Shown here: positions 56,061 to 64,000 of the stretch, one piece after another
Position numbering within the stretch: the stretch's first letter is position 1
Layout: every line of letters begins with the position of its first letter
Source: Paraglaciecola marina
GTDB lineage: Bacteria; Pseudomonadota; Gammaproteobacteria; Enterobacterales; Alteromonadaceae
Reading direction: 5' to 3'
DNA: 64,000 bases
Assembly (NCBI RefSeq): GCF_004360155.1
Contig: NZ_SAIS01000019.1
Coordinates: forward strand, 1 to 64,000
Program-made: the position numbers and the translations under genes
Notes under the pieces: model-generated
What the model was told of the DNA's origin: nothing
Databases searched by the model: none
What the model saw: the letters and a program-made list of their open reading frames with translations, nothing else

Positions 56061-56753
56061 ATGATGAATGTACTCTTGGTTGAAGATGATATCGACCTTG
56101 CTACAACCATAGTCGAGTATCTAGAAATTGAATCTATTGATTGCGACCATGCCAGTAATGGCTTGATGGGATTACAATTAATCAAAACTAATCAATATCA
56201 AATGATTATGCTAGATATCAACATGCCGAAAATGGACGGTTTAACCTTGTGTAACACCCTGCGTGAAAAAGGCATCGACATTCCTATTTTAATGTTAACC
56301 GCACGTGATAGCCTTGAGAACAAGCTTCAAGGGTTTGAAGCAGGTACTGATGATTATTTAGTCAAACCCTTTGCCATGAAAGAGTTAGTTGCCAGGGTAC
56401 GAGTTTTAGGAAAACGCAAAAGCGGTGAAGCCAAAAGTCTTAAAGCTGGAGACTTAACCCTAGATTTAGACCAATCAAACGCTTATTTAAAGCAGAATAG
56501 CTTAAAATTGACCCCAATAGCTTATAAGCTATTAGAAATATTGGTACGAACCAGCCCTAAAATTGCCAGTCGGCAACATATAATGCAATGCATATGGGGT
56601 AATGATCAACCAGACAGTAATAGTTTAAAAGTACATGTTTATCATTTACGAAAACAGCTTGAGAGCATACCAAGCAACGTAAAATTAGAAACCGTATCTG
56701 GAACTGGCTTTATTCTAAAAGTCGAAAATAATGTGGATGCAATTGGAGAGTAA
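56061..56753 (+). CDS. OmpR-family response regulator of the RND locus
   Basis: A 230-residue response regulator. The receiver has 'EDD', phospho-acceptor Asp in 'IMLDINMPKMDG', and 'DDYLVKPFA'. The winged-helix domain (about 130-225) has 'LTPIAYKLLEILVRTSPKIASRQHIMQCIWG'. It lies downstream of the pump and 3 bp upstream of its kinase; pump control through the 50044-50060 box is inferred. Confidence 0.92.
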   Translation: MMNVLLVEDDIDLATTIVEYLEIESIDCDHASNGLMGLQLIKTNQYQMIMLDINMPKMDGLTLCNTLREKGIDIPILMLTARDSLENKLQGFEAGTDDYLVKPFAMKELVARVRVLGKRKSGEAKSLKAGDLTLDLDQSNAYLKQNSLKLTPIAYKLLEILVRTSPKIASRQHIMQCIWGNDQPDSNSLKVHVYHLRKQLESIPSNVKLETVSGTGFILKVENNVDAIGE

Positions 56754-56755
56754 TA

Positions 56756-58069
56756 GTGAAAATTAGACCAAGCCTGAAGCTGTATTTTTTTATCAGTGTA
56801 CTTTTACTTGGTTCAGTTATGACTATTGGCTTTTCAGTACTGAGTGTTAATTATTTTATAAATGGCTTAGATAGAAGCATAAATGGCATCATGTTTGAGC
56901 TAGCCAAGACGGCAGATGTTGAAGATAATCACCCAGTTAACATTGCCGGCATCAGCATAGCAAGTCGCTGGGAGGATACCCCCGAAGTTATCCAGCGTAG
57001 TTTTGTTAATCCACCGACCATTGTTGGCGCTCTACAAAAGCAAAAAGTCCAAACTACGATTTTCACTATGCCCAAAAGCGTTTACTTTTTAGTGCTATTT
57101 GAAAGCCCAGAAGGTGAACCAAGATTCATTTCCAGAGTCATGCTTGAAAAAGACTTTATTGCATCTACAAACGCAATAAAACCAAGCCACCGCTTATTTT
57201 GGACGTTTGTAGTGGCCATATTAGCTATCGTTTTATTTGCATTTTTACTCTTCATGATTATGCGAAAAATCGCCAGACCAATAGAATCTTTAAGAAATTG
57301 GGCGAAATCATTGAATCCTAAAAATGTCCAAGCTCCACCTCCTGATTTTACGTATAACGAGTTGAATGTACTTGCCTCTTTAATTCAAGGCAGTCTAATT
57401 TCAACCCACCAGAGCCTAGAACGAGAGCAACGCTTTTTAAGTTATGCAAGCCATGAAATACGCACTCCTATTGCAGTGATTCGCAGCAACGTAGAGCTAC
57501 TACAAAGACTTAACGAAAAACAGCCCACCACTGATAAGCAACACTTAGTGTTAGAGCGTATTCAAAGAGCGGGGCTCACCATGAGTAATTTGACCGACAC
57601 CTTACTATGGCTAAGCCGTAACGAAGAACTCAATGTAGCACCCGAACCTTTAAATTTAGAAAAAGAAGTACAGCAAGCCTGTGTGGATTTGGAGTATTTG
57701 CTGAAAGGAAAGAGCGTAGAGGTTACCGTTCAAAGTGAAGCGCATAACGTGGACACCATAGCCGTAGCTTGCCATATCGTCATTAACAACTTAATACGCA
57801 ACGCCTATCAGCACACCCAAGAAGGCCAAGTGCTTATCAAACAACAAGGTAGCCGCGTTACTATTATAAACAGCAATAGTAAAAGTGATACTGGGCGACA
57901 AAAATCAGACGCTAATCAAGTCGCCTTTGGAGAGGGTTACGGTTTAGGGTTACAATTAAGTGAAAAAATAGTGCAGCACCATAATTGGTACTATGAAAAA
58001 ACCAACACTCAAGAATACTATCAAGCGGTAGTCGATTTTGAAAAACAAGGGAACTCAGTAAATGAATAA
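56756..58069 (+). CDS. two-component sensor histidine kinase of the RND locus
   Basis: A 437-residue kinase: two membrane spans (about 8-35 and 145-170) flank a periplasmic sensor. HAMP-like linker, phospho-His in 'ASHEIRTPIAVIRSN', ATP domain with 'INNLIRNAYQHT' and 'GYGLGLQLSEKIVQHH'. GTG start 3 bp after the regulator stop. Probably senses envelope stress or toxic compounds exported by the pump (inference). Confidence 0.88.
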   Translation: MKIRPSLKLYFFISVLLLGSVMTIGFSVLSVNYFINGLDRSINGIMFELAKTADVEDNHPVNIAGISIASRWEDTPEVIQRSFVNPPTIVGALQKQKVQTTIFTMPKSVYFLVLFESPEGEPRFISRVMLEKDFIASTNAIKPSHRLFWTFVVAILAIVLFAFLLFMIMRKIARPIESLRNWAKSLNPKNVQAPPPDFTYNELNVLASLIQGSLISTHQSLEREQRFLSYASHEIRTPIAVIRSNVELLQRLNEKQPTTDKQHLVLERIQRAGLTMSNLTDTLLWLSRNEELNVAPEPLNLEKEVQQACVDLEYLLKGKSVEVTVQSEAHNVDTIAVACHIVINNLIRNAYQHTQEGQVLIKQQGSRVTIINSNSKSDTGRQKSDANQVAFGEGYGLGLQLSEKIVQHHNWYYEKTNTQEYYQAVVDFEKQGNSVNE

Positions 58070-58103
58070 ATTAAGCCTTTTAACAAGGCTTAATTCAATT
58101 TTA
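58069..58103. terminator. bidirectional terminator between convergent genes
   Basis: AATTAAGCCTT / AAGGCTTAATT, a perfect 11-bp stem with 5-nt loop, followed by TTCAATTTT. It lies between the kinase stop and the convergent deaminase-family gene. Confidence 0.75.
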
Positions 58104-58121
58104 ATCTAGCTACCTAGGGTG

Positions 58122-59126
58122 CTAATGCTGAGCAACAAAATCATCAACCTGCGCCAGATAGCTATTTTTAGTGTCATCATCTAGCCATGCCACTTTAAAT
58201 GCATTACTCACCATAGTGGTAATTTGCTGTTCATCAAAGCCGCCCTCTTTTTGTAACTCTAGAAAGTTCTCGTTCAAATAAGCCCTGAAGTAAGCTGGAT
58301 CATCTGAATTGATAGTCACTAGCATGTCTTTATCTAGCATAGTGTGAATTTCATCAGAGGTGAGGGATTGCACCACAAAACGGTTAGATACTGGGCACAC
58401 AGTTAAGCCTAGCTTTTTATCTTTAATCATCTCACAAAGGGCATCGCTCTCTAATGAATTGACGCCATGGTCAATGCGGTCAACTTCAATGGTATTTATA
58501 CACTGGTCGATATGCGTAAGGGTATTTAACTGATTTACATCACAGTGCATAGTCAGCTTTAACCCCATAGCTTTAGCCTTAGCGAATACCTCAGTAAACT
58601 TAATGGGCGGGTTATTGCGCTCATCGGAATCTAGACCCACACCCACTAACCAATCAAGATAAGGCTCAGCCATTTCTAGGTGTTCCATGGCAGACTCGGC
58701 ACTCATATCCCGCAAAAAGCACAATATTAACTGGCTCTTAATCCCTAGCTTTTCTTCGGCATCTAATTGCGCCTTATGAATACCGGTGATCACAGTATCA
58801 AAGCTGACACCTCTGGTAGTATGACCTTGAGGGTCAAAGAACAACTCGGCATACACAATCTCTTGACTGCGAGCTTTGCTTAAATAGGCATAAGTAAGTT
58901 GATAGAAGTCATCTTCATCTAGCAGTACATTCATACCCGCATAATAAATACTTAGAAACGAAGGTAGATCATGAAAATCATAGGCTGCAACTAAAGCTTC
59001 TGGTGTTTCAAAAGGAATATCTACACCATTCTTTTTTGCCAATGCAAAACTAAGTTCTGGCTCTAAGGTGCCTTCTAAGTGCACATGTAACTCTGCTTTA
59101 GGAATATTTTCGATAAAGGATTGCAT
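58122..59126 (-). CDS. adenosine/adenine deaminase family protein, atypical active site
   Basis: A 334-residue amidohydrolase. Metal-binding 'ELHVHLEG' (His 14, 16), 'DRIDHGVN' and 'NSDDPAYF' are conserved as in adenosine/adenine deaminases, and 'ELFFDPQGHTTRG' resembles the adenine-deaminase branch. However, the usual 'HAGE' with catalytic Glu reads 'HCDVNQ' from His 194. It either belongs to a branch with different chemistry or uses another residue as base. Function should not be read simply as adenosine deaminase. Monocistronic. Confidence 0.7.
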   Translation of the reverse strand: MQSFIENIPKAELHVHLEGTLEPELSFALAKKNGVDIPFETPEALVAAYDFHDLPSFLSIYYAGMNVLLDEDDFYQLTYAYLSKARSQEIVYAELFFDPQGHTTRGVSFDTVITGIHKAQLDAEEKLGIKSQLILCFLRDMSAESAMEHLEMAEPYLDWLVGVGLDSDERNNPPIKFTEVFAKAKAMGLKLTMHCDVNQLNTLTHIDQCINTIEVDRIDHGVNSLESDALCEMIKDKKLGLTVCPVSNRFVVQSLTSDEIHTMLDKDMLVTINSDDPAYFRAYLNENFLELQKEGGFDEQQITTMVSNAFKVAWLDDDTKNSYLAQVDDFVAQH

Positions 59127-59312
59127 AGGTAGACCTCTTTTTATTGTTTGTCTAATTACTAAGCAAATTCAATACCCATCTCAGCGTATCTTGATTTTAG
59201 GTCCCTATATTAAAAAAGTGCGAAGTTAACCTACCTATTACCTGCTAGCACACAGAACAAGCTGCACTAAGCAAGTGCAGCTTATTAATAGAAATGAACA
59301 GTAATTACTAAT

Positions 59313-60245
59313 TTAATGGGAAATATCTTGTTTACAAAACAAGGAGGGAGGCATATTAAATTGAGCCTGAAAACGGCGATTGAAGTGACTCAAATTAGCA
59401 TAACCCAACGAAAAACATACCTGACTCACAGACTCCCCAGCCTTTAGCGGTTCTGCAGCATTTTCTATTCGTAGCTGCTGCTGTAACGCTAAAGGAGTAC
59501 ACCCTAATTTCTGTTTAAAGCTTTGATAAAAACGACTGCGACTCATACATGCCATTTTACACAAGTGTTCAATATCTAAATGCTCACTTAAATGAGTCTT
59601 TATATAATGAACTGCTGCTTGCAAACCACTGTTATCAGAATATTCCAAAGAGTTTTCTAATACTAAATCTCGAGCCTGATGCTTAAGTATTCTGGCCACC
59701 AGCTCTGATACACCAAAATCGATAACCAAATTTCGTTCGTTTTCATTCTCAACAAAGCAATTAAATAATCGCTCTAATAACATTTGCGTGCCCTCAGAAT
59801 GTTGGGTGTGTAAATGTTTGTCAGACAATAACTGCCAACTATCTAATGTTAATGGGGCACCAAGTTTCACATCCAACTGCTGTGCTAATAAAGTAATACG
59901 CTCACTACTAATTTCTATTGTTAAACAACGGGTGGGTTTGTCCATAGTGGCTTCAGGAAAGTCGATAGCAACTGAGGTGTTAGCTGACATCACAAAAGAC
60001 TGGTGTGGGATAAACTCTTGAGACTGTAAGGTTTGCAATTGCGGGTGCATTCCATGCAACACCTTCTTACCTTGTATCATGCCGCAATACAGTAAACCCG
60101 AAGAGTGTAATAACACTTTTTCAGCAGGCAGGTAGGTATCATAAATACTTAATTCAGAATCAGGCCCCGCAAAACTCACTCGGTTCTCGATCAATTTTTT
60201 AGGCTGGCTTAAACCTAACCGGCTAACAAGTGCTTCATTATTCAT
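59313..60245 (-). CDS. AraC-family regulator
   Basis: A 310-residue regulator. The C-terminal two-HTH AraC domain (about 205-305) has 'IEHLCKMACMSRSRFYQSFKQKLGCTPLALQQQLRI' and 'SVSQVCFSLGYANLSHFNRRFQAQF'. The N-terminus is an AraC-binding-like sensor. ATG 60245 has a GGTGAG site; 60269 is a possible longer start. Divergent from the aldehyde dehydrogenase gene, the probable target. Confidence 0.85.
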   Translation of the reverse strand: MNNEALVSRLGLSQPKKLIENRVSFAGPDSELSIYDTYLPAEKVLLHSSGLLYCGMIQGKKVLHGMHPQLQTLQSQEFIPHQSFVMSANTSVAIDFPEATMDKPTRCLTIEISSERITLLAQQLDVKLGAPLTLDSWQLLSDKHLHTQHSEGTQMLLERLFNCFVENENERNLVIDFGVSELVARILKHQARDLVLENSLEYSDNSGLQAAVHYIKTHLSEHLDIEHLCKMACMSRSRFYQSFKQKLGCTPLALQQQLRIENAAEPLKAGESVSQVCFSLGYANLSHFNRRFQAQFNMPPSLFCKQDISH

Positions 60246-60393
60246 TGTGTACTCACCCAAGTTAATCATGGATTTTCAGACAAGCGATATGTACTCCCAG
60301 ACAAGTACCGCTTACTAATCTTGATTTATATTAACAACTGAGACGATAAAAAATAAACATTTTTTAACATTCATGACGAAGCGAGGCACTATT

Positions 60394-61914
60394 ATGATTT
60401 ATGCTAACCCGGGTACAACTGGTTCACTTGTAACCTTTAAAGATCAATATCAAAACTTCATTAATGGCGAATGGATAGCACCTGTAAAAGGAAAATACTT
60501 TGATAATCTAAGTCCTATTGACGGTGAAAAGTTCTGTGAAGTCCCACGATCAACAAAAGAAGACATTGATCTGGCGTTAGATGCCGCCCACGCAGCTAAG
60601 CAGGCTTGGGGTAAAACCTCTGTCACAGAGCGTTCAAACATACTATTAAAAATAGCCGACCGTATCGAACAAAACCTAGAATTATTAGCCGTTGCTGAGG
60701 CATGGGACAACGGTAAAGCCATTCGCGAAACCTTAAACGCAGACATTCCCCTTGCTGCAGATCACTTTCGTTATTTTGCTGGCTGTATGCGAGCAGAAGA
60801 AGGCACGCTAGGTGAAATAGATGCTAACACTGTGTCTTACCATATTAACGAGCCCCTTGGTGTTGTAGGGCAAATTATTCCTTGGAACTTCCCTATTCTC
60901 ATGGCCGCCTGGAAACTAGGCCCAGCACTGGTAACAGGTAATTGCGTGGTACTAAAACCAGCAGAACAAACCCCTGCCTCTATATTAGTGTTGACTGAGT
61001 TAATTGCAGATTTACTGCCACCTGGGGTGCTGAATATTGTCAATGGCTATGGCATTGAAGCAGGTAGCGCCTTAGCAACCAGTGACCGTATTGCCAAAAT
61101 AGCATTTACTGGCTCAACACCTGTAGGGATCCACATCTTAAAATGTGCAGCTGATAACATTATTCCCTCTACAGTAGAGCTTGGCGGTAAATCTCCAAAC
61201 CTGTACTTCAACGATATCATGAATTTTGAAGACAATTATTTAAGCAAATGTGTGGAAGGATTAGTACTGGCATTTTTCAACCAAGGAGAGGTTTGTACTT
61301 GTCCGTCTCGAGCTTTGATTCAAGAAGACATTTACGATTCTTTTATGGAGCTTGTAGTTGAGCGAACCAATAGCATTGTTCGCGGTAACCCACTAGACAC
61401 AGAGACACAGGTGGGTGCTCAAGTATCGAATGAACAATATGAAAAAATACTAGGCTATATAGAAGTAGGCCGCAAAGAAGGTGCAAAAGTATTAACCGGT
61501 GGTGGCCCTGCCAATTTATCTGGGCCTTACAACAAAGGTTACTATGTGCAACCCACTTTGCTTGAAGGTAAAAACACTATGCGGGTATTCCAAGAAGAAA
61601 TATTTGGCCCGGTTGTCGGTGTAACCACCTTTAAAGATGAGGCAGAAGCCATTGCAATAGCCAACGATAGCGTGTTTGGGCTAGGAGCGGGTTTATGGAC
61701 CCGTGACATGAACCGTGCTTATAAGTTAGGTCGTGAAATTCAAGCAGGACGTATTTGGACTAACTGTTATCACGCCTACCCCGCACATGCTGCCTTTGGG
61801 GGTTACAAAAAGTCAGGTATTGGAAGGGAAACCCACAAGTTAGCCATTAGCAACTATCAGCAAACAAAAAACTTATTGGTAAGCTACGACACTGATCCTC
61901 TAGGCTTCTTCTAG
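60394..61914 (+). CDS. acetaldehyde-type NAD+ aldehyde dehydrogenase (AldB/ExaC-like)
   Basis: A 506-residue aldehyde dehydrogenase. Catalytic Cys 301 lies in '[11 protein letters not shown]' and Glu 262 in 'ELGGKSP'; the ending '[13 protein letters not shown]' matches AldB/ExaC enzymes that oxidise acetaldehyde to acetate. ATG 60394 is chosen over 60373 because it fits the family length. It is controlled probably by the divergent AraC gene. Terminator follows. Confidence 0.92.
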   Translation: MIYANPGTTGSLVTFKDQYQNFINGEWIAPVKGKYFDNLSPIDGEKFCEVPRSTKEDIDLALDAAHAAKQAWGKTSVTERSNILLKIADRIEQNLELLAVAEAWDNGKAIRETLNADIPLAADHFRYFAGCMRAEEGTLGEIDANTVSYHINEPLGVVGQIIPWNFPILMAAWKLGPALVTGNCVVLKPAEQTPASILVLTELIADLLPPGVLNIVNGYGIEAGSALATSDRIAKIAFTGSTPVGIHILKCAADNIIPSTVELGGKSPNLYFNDIMNFEDNYLSKCVEGLVLAFFNQGEVCTCPSRALIQEDIYDSFMELVVERTNSIVRGNPLDTETQVGAQVSNEQYEKILGYIEVGRKEGAKVLTGGGPANLSGPYNKGYYVQPTLLEGKNTMRVFQEEIFGPVVGVTTFKDEAEAIAIANDSVFGLGAGLWTRDMNRAYKLGREIQAGRIWTNCYHAYPAHAAFGGYKKSGIGRETHKLAISNYQQTKNLLVSYDTDPLGFF

Positions 61915-61931
61915 TAAGCCCTGACTAAATC

Positions 61932-61965
61932 AAAATTGGCGAACTCCCTTTCGCCAATTTTCTTT
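61932..61965 (+). terminator. intrinsic terminator of the aldehyde dehydrogenase gene
   Basis: AAATTGGCGAA / TTCGCCAATTT, perfect 11-bp stem with 6-nt loop, then TCTTTG. It stands about 18 bp after the stop. Confidence 0.8.
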
Positions 61966-62174
61966 GTAACTCAATCTATTAGCGAAAAATACTTTATAAC
62001 ATTTTAAAGCTTATAAGTTTTACTTCCAAGGATGATAACAACACCACAATCAGTTATATTCGCTGTACACATGTTTAGAAATATTGTTGATTAACCCAAC
62101 ATCTAACCCCCAATGAATTTAAACATACCTGTTTTACAACATGCTTTAGCAGTTGATAATAAGTGGAGTAAAGC

Positions 62175-64000
62175 GTGTTAAAAAAAGGCCAAGACATTTT
62201 CTTTTTGCAAGATTGGCAAGTAAACCCTAGCACTAATACTTTGCAACGGGGCGAACAAACTAAGCAGCTTGAGCCGAAAGCCATGGATGTATTGCTATTG
62301 TTGTGTAAACAACAAGGTGAGGTATTAAGTGCAGATGAAATCGCCACCCAATGTTGGGGCGGTATGGATATTGGCGACAACCCAGTACACAAAGCAGTGA
62401 CCCAACTGCGCAAAGCCCTAGGCGATAAAGCCAGCGCACCCACTTATATCGAAACTATCCGCAAACGCGGCTATCACATTATTGCTAAGTTAGACTTCCC
62501 CCTAGACTCAGAACACAAAGCCGAGCAAGCCAGCTGGCAAGGTGTGTCGCCCTTTCCCGGACTAGTGGCGTTTGGGGCAAAAGACTCGCAAGTATTTTTT
62601 GGCCGTAACCAACAAATAAGCACCTTGCTAGAAGGCCTATCAAACCAAGTGGCCGCCAGCCATGCCTTCACCCTTATCTTAGGCCCAAGTGGTACCGGTA
62701 AATCCTCTTTAGTCAACGCGGGGTTACAGCCTGCCCTTAGCAGTACAAATGGCTACAATGGTATAGGGGTAATATCAGATACCAGTATCGACTTTGCCGA
62801 CATAACCCCAGGCCGATTATTTATTGATTTTGCCTCAGCCTTAATGGATTGGGAGGTCAACGACCAAGCCGTATTTAGCAATATGAGCGCTGAAAGCTTA
62901 GCCGAGCAACTGCAAACCAATCATCAGGCCAGCCTGGCACTATGTGCTCAAGCACTTATGCAAGCGCAATCAGGCTACAACAAGGCCCAGTTTTTTCTGT
63001 TTATTGACCGCTTAGAAGTGCTGCTGTCTTCCCCCATATTTAGCGATGAAGAGCGCACTCTGCTGCTAAACATCATCCAAAGCTTGGCCACAAGTGGCAA
63101 AGTAATAGTGATTGCCGCCTGTCGTAATGACTTTTACCCCTTAGTGGTCAATCAACCTAGCTTAATGGCGGGCAAAGCCCAAGGCTCACATTTTGATTTA
63201 ACTGCACCCAGCCGGTCCGAGCTGATGCAAATGATCCGCCTACCAGCCAAAGCCGCAAACTTGAGCTGGTCAAAAGACGAGTCAGGGTTTGGGCTAGACG
63301 AATTACTCTGCCAAGAGGCCGCCAGTAACCCCGACTCCCTACCTATGCTGCAGTACACGCTACAAGAGTTGTATTTACAGCGCAGTAGCCAAGACCAGTT
63401 AGAAGTGTCTGTCTATCAAGCATTAGGCGGGATAGAAGGCGCTATAGGTAAAAAAGCTGAGCAAGTGTATCAACAGCTATCAGCTGAGCATCAAAGTCAA
63501 TTTGCCTATGTGTTATCCCTGTTAGTGACCTTAAACCTAGACAGTGAAACCATCACCAGCCGCGCAGCGCGCTGGTCGCAACTGGACTCAAAAGCCGCCA
63601 AAGAATTTGTGCAAGCCATGGTTGATAGCCGCTTGTTTGTCTCCCACCTGCAAAATAGTGAACCCTGTTTTAGTTTGGCCCACGAAGCCTTACTGCGCCG
63701 CTGGAACCGCGCCAGCGAGTGGATAAGCGACCATCAAGACAGCTTGCTAATTAAAAGCCGCTTACAACAGCAAAGTGAACGCTGGCTACAGGAGGGCAAA
63801 AACAACGCGTATTTATTAGCCAAAGGCAAGCCCCTACTCGAAGCCCAAAGCCTTAAACAAAATAAAGTATTTGTACTGGAACCAAATGAACACGCACTAA
63901 TCAACGCCTCCCTTAAGCGCCTAAACCTTATCCACTGGTTTAGGCGTACCACCTTTAGCTTATTGTGTGTACTAACGGTGACGGCTGTTTGGATGAGTGT
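62175..64000 (+). CDS. winged-helix / nSTAND-type NTPase protein, cut by window end
   Basis: The open frame runs from GTG 62175 past the window edge (at least 608 residues). Residues about 8-105 form a CadC/OmpR-type winged helix ('LEPKAMDVLLLLCKQQGEVLSADEIA...VHKAVTQLRKALGD...YIETIRKRGYHII'). Residues about 125-430 are an nSTAND1-like P-loop NTPase: 'FPGLVAFGAKDSQVFFGRNQQI', Walker A 'GPSGTGKSS' at 170-178, Walker B-like 'FFLFIDRLE' at 273-281. A membrane helix begins near 593. WD40, TPR or other sensors may follow beyond the edge. An upstream ribosome-binding site (GTGGAG) is at 62163-62168. Confidence 0.8.
   Translation, partial: MLKKGQDIFFLQDWQVNPSTNTLQRGEQTKQLEPKAMDVLLLLCKQQGEVLSADEIATQCWGGMDIGDNPVHKAVTQLRKALGDKASAPTYIETIRKRGYHIIAKLDFPLDSEHKAEQASWQGVSPFPGLVAFGAKDSQVFFGRNQQISTLLEGLSNQVAASHAFTLILGPSGTGKSSLVNAGLQPALSSTNGYNGIGVISDTSIDFADITPGRLFIDFASALMDWEVNDQAVFSNMSAESLAEQLQTNHQASLALCAQALMQAQSGYNKAQFFLFIDRLEVLLSSPIFSDEERTLLLNIIQSLATSGKVIVIAACRNDFYPLVVNQPSLMAGKAQGSHFDLTAPSRSELMQMIRLPAKAANLSWSKDESGFGLDELLCQEAASNPDSLPMLQYTLQELYLQRSSQDQLEVSVYQALGGIEGAIGKKAEQVYQQLSAEHQSQFAYVLSLLVTLNLDSETITSRAARWSQLDSKAAKEFVQAMVDSRLFVSHLQNSEPCFSLAHEALLRRWNRASEWISDHQDSLLIKSRLQQQSERWLQEGKNNAYLLAKGKPLLEAQSLKQNKVFVLEPNEHALINASLKRLNLIHWFRRTTFSLLCVLTVTAVWMS

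Overview
The window is about 64 kb of gene-dense, AT-leaning chromosome from a Gram-negative gammaproteobacterium. It most resembles a marine member of the Alteromonadales (Alteromonas/Glaciecola/Paraglaciecola type). The basis is the protein families: a groESL with a sigma-32 promoter, four TonB-dependent-receptor or outer-membrane uptake loci, HmuY/HugZ haem uptake, MetR with MesX/MesD, many LysR regulators, and a winged-helix/nSTAND NTPase fusion. No rRNA, tRNA, CRISPR array, prophage or complete insertion sequence was seen. Genus assignment is inference.

Layout. 1-4.3 kb: AI-2E-type permease, CBS-domain protein, small exported proteins, a Sel1-repeat protein and a MipA/OmpV porin-like protein. 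4.4-6.6 kb: groES-groEL. 6.7-10.8 kb: a minus-strand amino-acid cluster (Lrp-type regulator, ornithine-cyclodeaminase family, threonine-synthase family, homoserine-kinase-like). 10.8-11.4 kb: non-coding stretch holding a groEL-like 3' scar, a long imperfect palindrome and an orphan terminator. 11.6-18.5 kb: a co-directional, tightly packed locus of thioredoxin-like protein, DUF4266 lipoprotein, DUF3570 barrel, ApbE, two-component system, cupredoxin, degenerate FTR1 permease and outer-membrane protein. 18.5-20.4 kb: M24 peptidase and LysE exporter. 20.5-22.6 kb: a metR remnant and two unknown genes with a 10-bp tandem repeat. 22.6-26.2 kb: metR, mesD, mesX, a strong palindrome and a LysR remnant. 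26.2-32.4 kb: two LysR-regulated oxidoreductase/aminotransferase groups, including a frameshifted luciferase-like monooxygenase. 32.5-38.2 kb: ABC exporter plus siderophore-type receptor behind twin palindromic operators. 38.2-42.3 kb: YHYH lipoprotein, Cys-rich exported protein and a His-rich TonB receptor. 43-49.9 kb: a complete haem-uptake operon. 50-58.1 kb: RND efflux pump with its own two-component system. 58.1-62 kb: adenosine-deaminase-family protein, AraC regulator and aldehyde dehydrogenase. 62.2 kb to the end: a winged-helix/nSTAND NTPase protein cut by the window edge.

How the genes work together. Several blocks handle metals and redox chemistry across the envelope (11.6-18.5, 32.5-38.2, 38.5-42.2, 43-49.9 kb). 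The strongest candidate for a little-described system is the 11.6-18.5 kb locus. There an ApbE flavin transferase sits directly after a predicted barrel carrying a DxxTGAS motif like the ApbE target motif, next to a thioredoxin-like protein and a Cys-ended lipoprotein. A PmrA/QseB-like box lies at the promoter and the cognate-type two-component genes are inside the operon. An almost identical 17-bp box precedes the RND pump, which also carries its own two-component pair. Many start codons below were moved from the longest possible start to the one with a ribosome-binding site or with family support.
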